A stretch of DNA of 64,000 nt, taken from assembly GCF_029633865.1 (NCBI RefSeq), contig NC_079216.1:19809019-19873018 (forward strand), read 5' to 3'. Shown here one piece after another: positions 1 to 12,400 of this stretch. The translations under genes and the position numbers were made by a program. The notes beneath the pieces were generated by a model. That model was not told the origin of the DNA. It saw only the letters and a list, made by a program, of their open reading frames with translations, and ran no database searches. The DNA is from Lampris incognitus. Its lineage: Eukaryota; Chordata; Actinopteri; Lampriformes; Lampridae. How positions within the stretch are numbered: the first letter of the stretch is position 1; each line of letters begins with the position of its first letter.

Positions 1-404
1 GTAGTAGTGCCACCGTCTATACTGCCTTGCAGTTGCACGGTTGTACATTTGCAGTTGTACATTTGCCAGATCCCTTACATGGACATAGATAGTAGTCTTT
101 ATATTTATGCAAAGGGAAGTCGCACAGATTTCTTAAAAAAATTTAGATTTCATATTTTGATCCAGCATCTCAATATGCATAGAGCACCAACCTTACATAC
201 GTGTTCATTTTGCTTAATTAAATTAAATGTAAATTGATTAATTTAATAAGAAAAAAATTAATTAATTAAATGTTTGTTTTTATTTAAATGTAATTTGGCC
301 TACAGTTTGTCTTGTGTTGTGTTCGTATGGAATGAAAACCCTCGTAGCCATAAGGGCAGGTGTGTGAGAAGCACCTGGCTAATCTCTTTCCTGCTCTCCT
401 CCAG

Positions 405-3400
405 GGGGTGACCGTGGTGCCTCGGCCACACCCTGTAGACCGCAGCCCCACCTGGACGGGGATCGGCCTCGTCAACGTCCCCGAGGGCGCCTTCCTGGAG
501 TTCTCCGTGGACAACATCCCCCACTCCATGGAGTATGACCTCATCATACGCTACGAGCCCCAGGTAACGGAGGTTGGGCCTGTGCTGGAGCGAGCAGTTG
601 GTCTCAGCCCGTTGCCAAGAGTCAACATCTGATTTTACTATCTAGCAGCTAGCATGCCTTCAACCCGAGAGGAGTCCGGTCAGACTTTATTCGTACAGAC
701 AATTTGTACATACAGAGAATCTCTATAGGCTATGTCTATGATATGATATAATCTATGATATAATATATTATATAATCTATAATAGTCACAAAGAAAAGAA
801 AACAGTGGAGTATGACACCAAAGTTTAGAGTCTGAAGCCTATTCATTTCTTTATTTGTGCTTTTAGCCACACCCCAGCTGATGGTATGAAATATGAAAAA
901 CTGGTGTAGATGCTAGCAGTTGGGGGCTAGGGAAGTGTTCTCTCAGTGATATGTATAAAGGTTACATAATTTGTAGAGCACTTGAAAGGGTGAATACAAC
1001 CTCATTACACCAGGCGATAAATTATGTTCTTATCTTGGTGGCTGTGACCTTTAGCTTCCAGACCAGTGGGAGGAGGTGCTGATGACGTTGATGCGGCCGG
1101 GGCCCATCACGGCAGACAGCCGCTGTGCCAACACCATGCCTGATGATGACAACCAGATGATCTCCCTCCACCCAGGCTCCCGGTAAAATACCTCCCCCCG
1201 CACCACCCGCAAAAGACCCAATCCTCTTCAGTGCAATTGCGTATTTTTCTGGGTGTGCGTGATTGTGTCTTAGTGTGTGCATGTATCTGTCTTTCTGCAC
1301 ATCTGTGCCTCAGTCTGTTTGTGTCTGGTGTGTTTGACTTAGTGATGACTATACACACTGTGTATACAATCACATGGTCACAGCTGTATACCTCCAGTGT
1401 CCTCACAGTATAAACTACAAATGCGTGCCAATGCTAACATGTCCTAATGTTGTCTCCACAGCTACGTGGTCCTTCCCAGGCCAGTGTGTTTTGAAACTGG
1501 TCTGAACTACACCATCCGTCTCAGCCTCCCCCTGTACTCTGCTCTCAGTGACGTCCAGTCTCCCTACACACTCATAGACTCGGTGAGTGGAAAAAGCATC
1601 GTGCCAAAAGGTGAAATGCTCAAAGCCGGGTTCGTACGGTCGTGAAAAACCTGGAAAAGTCATGGAAATCTAAAATGCAATTTCCAGGCCCTGGAAAAGT
1701 TATGGAATATATATCTTTCTTTGAAGATTTGGAAATATATCTAAATTTGCGTTGAATGTAATTACTAATTAATCCAAGCATAAAGAAATAAAACTAAATT
1801 GGCACGTAACCGGCGCGGTATTTGGGTGGCGTGTGAGAAGGGATTTCAGGCTGTGATTACAGGCCCGCCCACGAGCCCTCCGGTGCACCGAGGTGCCAAC
1901 AATCCAGGGAAGTGCAGCTTCAATAATACATGGCTTTATAAGGATAAGTACCAATTGTGGCTGGCAAGAGACACTGACCTAAAACGTGCTAGATGTAAGG
2001 TGTGCTGTAAAACGTTCGATATCGATTATGGGCGAGGCTGCGCTTGTTGGCCACGTGAAGGGGGAAAAAGCACGAGACGGCAGCCGCTACTGCTAGCTAG
2101 CACCGCAATTGCCGTTGGTGAGTTTATGAACGCCGGTGTATCAAATACATCCAGCGATGCTACTGCAGCTTCAACAATGAAGAAACAGACAACTTTGGAC
2201 GTTTCAACAAAAAACGAAGTCCTCAAAGCAGAGATTATGTGGGCATTAAAAAGCATGAATTCGCTCTACTCAGTCAAGTCATCCGAGGACCAGGGGAGCC
2301 GGAATTGGGGGGGGCAACGACCCCCTGCCCCCTCCCCCCACTTTTACCCTCTTTCCACATTTTTTTAAAGTCAGGAATCCCTGCATCCCTGCTAATGCCC
2401 CTATATTGCAACACTTACGGTAAAAAGACATTTCAATCTTTCCCGTCCACTCTAAGAAATTAGGTCAAATAAAGCACGCAGACATAAATCAGGAATTATA
2501 CCGCTACCCCATGGGCAGGCAGCAGAAAGAGTGGGATTTCAAAACTGAATACAACGTATCACTTAAGCACTCAAGCTCAACACAGAACGCTACATTGAGA
2601 CTGCCTAACTGCAACAAAGTAAAAAGATGGGGCGGACACGTGTCTTCAATAACATGCTTTATTGTATTAAAACCACAAATACAGGCATACGGAGCTGCCC
2701 TCTGGTGCGCTCTTATAGCACTATACACTACACCCCTGCACACGCATATATATCATTGTTGCCCCCCCACACACACACACACACTTCTGAAATGATTCCG
2801 GCGTGCCCGCCAAGGACACGAGCCGTCTTTGCAGCCATGTTCCCGTACAGCCAGAGATTGCAGCAACATTTGCCTGCGGTGAGAGAAGGTGTGCATATGT
2901 CTGCACATTTGGGCTTGCTCCATATTTTAAGAGGCTGTTAAAGTGTCCCAACAAATGGCATATGTAGTGCTATTTGATGAGAGTCTAAACCACCATTTGC
3001 CGTCTAAAGAAATGGATTTACATATGAGGCTGTCAGTGTCATCACCAGATTACCAAAATAAGATCCCCAGAACTTCAGCAAACCGTCCTTACTTACCCCA
3101 TTTCTATGGTAAGACAGGTCCCACATAAAAGCCAAGAATATGACAGAGCACACTCCCATATCTGTTCTTGGGGAGAACTGGATCCCCCTCAGAGCACAGG
3201 TTCATCTAAATCGACCAGACAGACCGAGGTTCTTGTTTATGCTACATACAGTAAACACTCGACTCTACAATAAACTCGACAGTCCATGTCCCTCTCTGTC
3301 CTTGTCATTCAGTCTGCTTTCTTCCTGTTGCTCTGTTCTGGGGCATTCTGTATGTTTTGGAAGTTGACTGGGTTGTCGGGGATGAATGGTGTCAAATTAC

Positions 3401-6400
3401 CCATTAAATTTACAACCCTTAAGTCGTTTCAGGACTCGGGGACATTTATTTGCCATTTCATTCCATGCATCTGCGCACATGAAATGAAACGAAACATCGT
3501 TTCCCCCAGCCCACAAGAGTGCAACACAAAGACAAAAACACATATCCAAACTACAAGAACACATATGTCCAACATATCCACAAAAAAAAAAATTCACTGT
3601 CCAAGAGAGTGAACGCCAGGATGACTGTTGGAACTGCCGGTCTGCATGGGCTAGCAGTTAGCTTAGCCTGCCCCGCTTCCGCGTCCTGTCAGACCACCCT
3701 TGGTGTTTCCTCCTTGGACACTGCTCCAGGCAGGGCCGAGATCCCTGGGCCCACCGGACGCAGCAGACCAGTCTCCCCCAGCCAGACACCTTCGACACAC
3801 CTGCCCGCACTCCACACGACGACACCAAAAACACAATCAACGTTAGGTGAGGCCGCCGCCAGACCACCCTCAGTGTTATCGTAACTGCCAGCTTGCATGG
3901 GTTAGCAGTTAGCTTAGCCTGCCCTGCTTCCGCATCCTGTGAGATCACCCTAGGTGTTTCCTCCTCGGGCACAGCTCCAGGCAGGGCTGTGGTCCCTGGG
4001 CCCACAGGACGCAGCTGACCGGGCTCTCCCAGCCGATCCAACAGCCGATCCAGCGCCAGCTCTCCCAGCCATCAAATAAAGACAAAAACTTAGATGCAGA
4101 CATGGGCAAAATAAGATGTGTCATGGACATTTGATGGGAATTTCAGCTGGTCAAATGGATTTGATTGAATTCCTAGATGTAGCGCCCATCATGTTGATAT
4201 GAGGTTAAGATTTACAGTTCTTTGGTCCCATGTTGTTCATCATTTGAACTTCATCCACTCTGTCCTTCACAGCTTTTGAACTAGATTGATAAAAAAAAGA
4301 CCAATGCGGATGTCCTACAAAAACAGAAAGATCCAAACATTTGTAAATATTGACACCTCTACAAATCAAAAATACTCTATCACCAAAACGTAAGTCTGTG
4401 ACACCATTACTGTCTTATCAAGCCTTTACACTGTGACACCTACACCTTCAGTTGGATACATGGAACAGCATCGGTTGTGGCTAGCATCCTCACTGTTTTA
4501 TCTCGCCACATAGATTGTCCTGATGCCCCACTGTAAGAACCTGGAGATCTTCACGGGCTCGGAGGGCGGCGATGCCATCACCAACAGTGCCTGGGAAACC
4601 TTCCAGCGCTACCGGTGTCTGGAGAACAGCCAGAGTGTGGTGAAGACCCCCATGACCGACATCTGCCGCAACTACATCTTCAGTGTCTCTGCACTGCTGC
4701 ACCAGGGTGCCAAAGGTACGTTCCTCCACCCAAAATGGAATAGAATAGAATAGAAATAGGCAGAAAACAGAGGAGGAGGGTTGAGGTGGAGGTGGAAGTA
4801 GAGAGGAAGCTCGCCCTCCCATATAGAGACCCAGCAGTAATTGTTCTAAGAAGCATGACGGCATTTATTTCCACTGCCGACCTGCCAGTCGCACTGTCAG
4901 TCATCCTCATGTCTGTTCCCCCTTCCCCACATTCCACCGCCGCCCTTCACTGTTTCTGTTGTTGCTGTTTCCATCCGACTCCCACCTTCCTCATTTTCCC
5001 CTCCTGTTATTCCTGTCGTCGCCTACGATCGAAAAGCCCCGCCGCCTTCCTGTGTGTTTACTGCATGGCGGGGGCTTTAAGCTGTTTCCGAAGGATGTCA
5101 TTCATCGACGCTTACACCACGTCTGCCCCCCCCCCCATTCCCGCTTCTCCTCCTCCTCTTTCTTTCACCTTCGTGTCTGGGCGCGTGCTGGGCCTGAGGC
5201 TGGATTTTAGCGCTCCGCCGTGTTCATCCTCACGTTCTACCTCTGCAGACTCAGGCAGAGGTCCAGGCCTGGATATGCCTGGGAGGGAAGTGTGCCTTTT
5301 GATTTTTTTTTTTATTGTGTGTGTGTGTGTGTGTGTGTGTGGTGTTGATAGCAGACGGCATAATAGAATAGAATTTAGATGAGTATATATAACAAAGACC
5401 AGTGCAAAACAGGTCATAGACTACAGCAGTGGTGCCCAGCCCTGCTCCTGGAGAGCTCCCCTCCTGTCGGTTTTCAGCCCAACCCTGATTTAACACATCT
5501 GATTCAATTGATGAAGGTATTGGGCAGTAGGTAATTAGTAGAATCAGGTGTGTTAAATTAGGGTTGGAGTGAAAAACGGCAGGATGGTAGCTCTCCAGGA
5601 GCAGGGTTGGGCACCACTGGACTACAGAATAGAATACAATAGACTACAGAATAGATTAGAATAGAATTTAGGTTAGTATATATAACAAAGACCAGCACAA
5701 AACAGGTCATAGACTACAGAATAGAATAGAATAGAATAGAGAATAGAATAGGATGTTTGTAGTCTGTCAGTGACAACAGTGGTTAAAATCATGATGACTT
5801 CCTAAGTAAAGAAATCAGATCATTAGAATTTATTGTAATTGTTTTATTATGGGAGCGAAAATTTGCATAGAGGGGCATCCAGGTAGCGTGGCGATCTATT
5901 CTGTTGCCTACCAACCCGGGGCTTGCCAGTTCGAATCCCGTGTTCCCTTTGGCTTGGTCGGGCGTCCCTACAGACACAATTGGCCGTGTTTGCGGGTGGG
6001 ACGCCGGATGTGGGTATGTGTCCTGGTCACTGCATTAGCGCCTCCTCTGGTCGGTCGGGGCGCCTGTTCGGGGGGAGGGGGAACTGGGGGAAATAGCGTG
6101 AACCTCCCACGTGCTGCATCCCCCTGGTGAAACTCCTCACTGTCAGGTGAAAGGAAGCGGCTGGCGACTCCACATGTATCGGAGGAGACGTGGTAGTCTG
6201 CAGCCCTCCCTGGATCGGCAGGGGGGGTGGAGCAGCGACCGGGACGGCTTGGAAGAGTGGGGTAATTGAACAGGTACAATTGGGGAAAAAAGGGGGGGAA
6301 CCCCCCCCAAAAAAAATTATATGTAGAGGAGATGTTTTCCTAGGTGAAAAGGGGAAGTAAGGATTGAGACGGTGCAACAGAACAGCCTAGAAAGTGAAAT

Positions 6401-9400
6401 GTGTGCCAGCACTCAAGACTCATTTTTTAAACAATAATCATGTCCAGATTCACAGTTATTGCAGCCAGATATATCATGGTGGCTATCCTGTCACTGCTGA
6501 CCCCTGATCTGATGTGTCTGTAGACGGCTGTGTGCTCGGAAGGATGTTTTTAAGGACGGCGTTACCAGTAAAGATGTGTTCATGTCCGTGCCTGCTTAAC
6601 AGGAAGTCCCTCTGGGGCCTGTTTAGGTTAATAAAAGGCGCAGAACACACATACCTAAATTACAATACATTCAAGAACACGTGAGTATGAGGGTGTATGG
6701 TTACTGACACAGCTTTTTCCATACTTATACACCTAGAATATACGACAAATGTACACGTACATACACACACTCACTCACACACGAATACAGACGCACACAG
6801 ACAAAACACTTGTTCACACTTGCTTCTGACAACCCTCTGCCTAAAGTGACCCATCAGATCACACAGACGTCCTCCTCTGCCTCGGCTTTCCATACAGCGT
6901 CTTCCTCACCACACGTCACATGACGGGTCCAGGGCTCTGCTGTGCACTTGGAGGAGTGGGAGGGGAATAGATGTCACTCATGTGATCATAGGGCTCTGTA
7001 ACGAAGCAAGGAGCTTTATATGTCATCACACCTGACAGAATGTAGACCTCATAAACTGCCAGAGTTATTGTTTGATGCACACCTAGTGGCTGGGTTTATA
7101 CCTCGACAGACAGACAGACAGACAGGCAGGCAGGCAGGCAGGACCAGTCAACTAAAGGGTCCGACCCGTTAGCCAAGGGCTAATGTGTGTACTTATTTGT
7201 GTAGGTTACACTACCCTCCTCTTTCGGGAAACGCTTCCGATGGCCCCATGGTCTCACCATCCCACTTCTGACACCGATGCAGCGAATTCAGGGGGGCAGC
7301 CTGGGTACTGCCACAGCTGGGACGCGAAGCCATATCTCCTGCACCACAGGCGACAACGTTAACCAGTCGACTAAAGGGACGTCCCTTTAGTCGACTGGTT
7401 AATGTTGTCGCCTGTGTCGCCTGTGTTATTAAAAACAAGCCACACCTTCAGGTGTGGCTTGTTTTTAATCTCCTCCAGGCTCCGTACTTCCTTCCGCCAT
7501 TCAACTCGTTTCCATTTTGTTGGTAATGCCAGCGCTTAGGCCTCCAAATAAGTCAACCGTTATTTCAGGTTCTCAGTCAGTAAAATTGCAATAATTCTTC
7601 CACTTCTTCTTCTTCTTCTTCAGTCGCTTCTTAAACTCTTCCGCCATTTTTCCTCAAAACTAAACTAAATGCTGGCCCTTTATATGCAAAGCAGGCACTT
7701 GGGGGTGTGTCAGTAAATTATGGGCGTGGTCAGAGGGCTCGCGCACACGTGCACAATTGATGATGATGATGGAGATGTATGAGGGGAAAAAACATGTGGG
7801 AACGGATGTACACAGGGTTTTATGAATCTGATGAAAAGACTGTGTGCGTGTTTCCTATTTTGTGTGTACACATACGTAGTTCTACACCTAAATATAGAGT
7901 TTTATACATTTGGCCCCTGGCGTCTTTATGGATGCTAACCTTTAATAACACGCATGATAATTATATCACATCCTGGATGCTGGTATGAGTACCGTTGCAC
8001 TCTTTAATTGCAGGTTTGTCCCTGGTGGTTTTACAATGGATTACGATTAAGAAACTGTATAAACACTTTTAGTCACATTAACCCCCACCCTGTCATGCAA
8101 ATCCTCAAAACATCTGTCTTTGCTTTGCTCCCTGACTAAGTCTCTCTATTGTGGCTCCATTTCCCAGTATGCCAGTGTGACCCCCAGGGTTCCCTCAGCA
8201 CCGTGTGTGACCCCAATGGTGGGCAGTGCCAGTGCCGTCCCTATGTGGTGGGCAGGAACTGTGACAGATGTGCCCCAGCCACCTTCAACTTTGGACCCAA
8301 TGGCTGCAGATGTATGCTAAATTAATATATATATATACATACATACACACACACACACATATTCATTCATAAATACATACACACTTACATTTAGGATGAA
8401 AAAACCATGACGTTAAGTTTGTCAGTCGGGATTTTGCTGTAAAAGTTATAATGCTTTGCAAACATCGGACTTATTTGTGTGTGTGCACACATACAAACAC
8501 ACCTGTTTGGCTCACTGTCCAGCTCTTTGTATTCATGTCTGTGTGTACCTGCCTCTGTCTGACCACGCAGCCTGTGAGTGTGACCCCCAGGGTTCAGAAA
8601 ACCCCTTCTGCCACGAGGTCACCGGTCAGTGTTCGTGCGTTCCCAGGGCATACGGGCGTCAGTGTGACCGCTGCCTGCCGGGACACTGGGGTTTCCCCAA
8701 CTGTCGGCGCTGCACCTGCAATGGCCACATCGAGGAGTGTGACCCTCACACAGGACAGTGCCTGGGCTGCCGCGAGCACACCACAGGACACAACTGTGAA
8801 AGGTTGGTCAGACGGAGAGACTGAAATGAAACAAAATCTTAAGTTTTGTCAAAGTAACTTTACATGCCTTTTCTATATAGTGAAAATATAAACTTATGAA
8901 CGGGTTAGAAAAGGGTTTCCCTATTAAACATGGACACTTCATGGGAAGATGTGTTTCATCTGAGATGCTGTGTTGTGGTGCTGCGCCTTCTTATTCTTTG
9001 TCCTTCTATTTCTGGTCTTTGTAATTCACTGTGGATGAGTGTGAGTTGAATAATTCAACATTTACTGGGTGTCCGGGTAGCGTGGCGGTCTGTTCTGTTG
9101 CCTACCAACACGGAGATCGCCGGTTCGAAACCCCATGTTACCTCCGGCTTGGTCGGGCATCCCTACAAGACACAATTGGCCGTGTCTGTGGGTGGGAAGC
9201 CGGATGTGGGTGTCCCGGTCGCTGCACTAGCGCCTCTTCTGGTTGGTCGGAGCACCTGTTTGGGGGGGGGGACTGGGGGGGAATAGCGTGATCCTCCCAC
9301 GCGCTACATCCCCCTGGTGAAACTCCTCACTGTCAGGTGTCTAGCGACTCCACATGTATTGGAGGAGGCATGTGGTAGTCCTCAGCCCTTCTCGGATCGG

Positions 9401-12400
9401 CAGAGGGGGTGGAGCAGTGATCGGGACGGCTATGAAGAGTGGGGTCATTGGCCGGGTATAGTTGGGGAGAAAAAAGCATTTACATAAATCTTAGTCTTCC
9501 TTGGAAGAAATAGGAAAAGTACAGACACAGAGTAAGGATGCAGAACTCTCAAAAAACATGTCTGTTCCTCTCTGAAAGTATGTGAAAATCATTCCCTTTA
9601 GGAGTATAAAGATGTAATATTATGTTCTGGAGATAAAGTCTTGAAATGCCTCCTCACACTCACCTCCTAGGTGTCTGGATGGTTACTATGGTGACCCTGT
9701 GCTGGGTTCTGGGGACCACTGTCGTCCGTGCATGTGCCCCGATGGCCCCGGGAGCGGGCGGCAGTTCGCTGGGAGCTGCTACCGCGGCCTGGACTCCTAC
9801 CAGGTGTTCTGCGTGTGCAGCCCCGGATACAGAGGTAAGCCCAATCCTTCGATTACACTAATACTGGGATCACACTTGATCCACGAAGGCCTCGCTGCTG
9901 CCAGAAATTACACGCAGCCCTATGCAAGGATGCAGGGGCTGACACACAGTGAGATGACACAGCCCTGTGATGCATTATAAAGGTATGAATAGGATTAGTT
10001 TGGTGCATGCAAAGCTCGCATCAGACCTGCGTGGCTTGCTTTGTCCTCCGGAGGAAGCTCACTCACCTCAAATGAGAGACTGTCACTGCTGCGTTATTGT
10101 GCTGTAGATGTGTTGCGTTGTGATTGGTACAGTTTTTTTCTGCTAGTTTTGGGGATGATTCATTGATAAAAATGTTCTGTTGGTGAATATAAGTGAAGAA
10201 AATGAATTATTTCTTTTAGTACTACAAATTTAGTTGCTAGTACAACGACCGAAAGACATGCCTGGTAATTTCCACCACAGTGCATCCAGCCATAAATGCA
10301 TTACAACTTCAGGTGTGATGGCAGCATGCAACAAGCAGCTCCTAACATTTACACAACACACAGTTAAATTTCCCCATCGTGGGCATAATTGCACATCTTG
10401 TGGCGTTGCCCTGTTCAAACTTGTTGCACCCGGGGAAGCAGTTGGATGCTGCGTAAAAAAGCCTTGTGATTTTCTGTCACGCAAACAGCATGGTGGTGTG
10501 TGGCGTGTGATGTGCGATTATGTTCGACAGGACATGTGTAATTACTGCAGGAAACGGGTGGTATGCTATGTAGACGGTCCTGAAATGATAAAGGTCATGC
10601 AGCTGGATGAGTAGGTGTTGACATATGTTACCACAGTGGATAAGAACAACATGGCGGCGATGTGGCAAAGCTGTAATTCATGCTTCTTCATCTTAGTTGG
10701 TCATACACTCTTATTCCTCCCCTCCTCTACCCTGTCCTTTCTCATCTCTCCCTCTATAAATCTTTTATTCTTCTCACCTCGACTCCTAAGGACAGGATGT
10801 GTTGCTGTTAAGCCCACTAAGACAAATTTGTAATTTGTGATAATGGGCTCGACAAATAAAATGGACTCTGTTGAACCCCTACAGGTGCTAGGTGCGATGA
10901 GTGCACCCCGGGCTACTATGGAAATCCTAACGAGGTCGGAGGTCAGTGCCAGCCCTGCCAGTGCAACAACAACATCGACATGCAGGACCCCGGCTCGTGC
11001 GACGCCAACACGGGCGAGTGTCTCAAATGCCTGTATCACACCGAGGGCCACGGCTGCCAAGACTGCAAGCTGGGATATTATGGAGACGCTCTCGTGCAGA
11101 ACTGCAGAAGTGGGTCTACTGGGTTTACTATGTACATATCGTGTTTTATCGTAGACAACCATCAAAAACCACCACCAAAAATCCATTACCCTTCTTAGAG
11201 ACTTGTTTCTCAGGCATCTTGGTGGCGTGGCGGTCTATTCCATTGCCTACCAACACGGGGATCGCCGGTTTGAATCCCCGTGTTACCTCCGGCTTGGTTG
11301 GGCGTCCCTACAGACAAAATTGGCCGTGTCTGTGGGTGGGAAGCCGGATGTGGGTATGTGTCCTGGTCACTGCACTAGGGCCTACTCTGGTCGGTCGGGG
11401 CGCCTGTTCAGGGGGAAGGGGGAACTGGGGGGAATAGCATGATCCTCCCATGCGCTACGTCCCCCTTGCGAAACTCCTCATTGTCAGGTGAAAAGAAGCA
11501 GCTGGCGACTCCACGTGTATCGGAGGAAGCATGTGGTAGTCTGCAGCCCTCCCCAGATCGGCAGAGGGGGTGACGCAGCAACCGGGACGGCTTGGAAAAG
11601 TGGAGTAATTGGCCAGATACGATTGGGGAGGGAAAAAAAAGGGGGGAATCCAAGACAAAACCATAAAAAAAGTGTCTCCTGCCTAGAAAAAGAAATATTT
11701 TCTCTCTTGAAAATACCCCCTCTCTTGAAATTACCCCCTAATAACTGAACACATAACCTTCCACATTACTTTTGCCATCAAAATAGCCACATAGTTTCGT
11801 TAATGTTTGAAGTGCTGCATTTCAAATGGCAACACATCCTACTCTTTCAGAGTGTGTGTGCAACCACCTGGGCACCAACCAGGACAGCTGCCCGTCGGCG
11901 GGCGACTGCCATTGTGATCGGCCCAGTGGGCAGTGCCGCTGCCTCCCCAACGTGGTGGGGCAGAACTGTGACCAGTGTGCCCCCGACACCTGGAACATGG
12001 CTAGCCAGAGGGGCTGCGAGCCCTGTGACTGTGACCCCAGCCACTCCTTTGGGCCATCCTGTAATGAGGTGAGCTTTGTTAAAAATACACCTGACGGTTA
12101 GAAAAATGGTATGAAAACCAAAAAGTCTCGAGGTCAGTCCCCATGTTAAGGAACTCATTTGGGCCATTTAAAGGCGGATCGTGACCCCGATTCTGCCATG
12201 ATGACTGTTTTTCGAGATTATGGAGAGTCTGTATGGTCTGCACAAAATAGGGCAGGTCGCAAAGGATGGGTGACAGACATTATCTTGTCGAGGGCAAGGT
12301 TTTAAGACTCAAGTCGCTCGCCTCCTGATTGAGCCTTTGACCAGTCTGAGCCGTCATGACCATCAAACATGTTTGATGGTCACGGCTGCGGTCTAGACAG

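Larger units (their letters stand above)
405..4715 (+). other. lamb1: lamb1 exons encoding the laminin IV type B domain
   Basis: Exons 405-563, 1055-1182, 1462-1582 and 4514-4715 encode the globular domain between the two laminin-EGF blocks of beta chains. Recognisable family strings are [32 protein letters not shown] and [15 protein letters not shown]. The exon phases (0, 2, 0, 1) fit each other without gaps. The 2.9-kb intron 1583-4513 carries hAT debris and a two-copy direct repeat. Confidence 0.92.

Noticed and set aside
1-404. A further lamb1 exon at the left edge
   Set aside because: No laminin-like frame with splice sites was found before the acceptor at 403-404.
9098-9286. Open frames with repeated words such as [28 protein letters not shown]
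   Set aside because: These recur in every family A SINE copy and are chance translations of the SINE body.
10234-10614. 126-codon open frame in a lamb1 intron
   Set aside because: No recognisable domain, no splice-site context matching lamb1 phase, and an equally long frame on the other strand.
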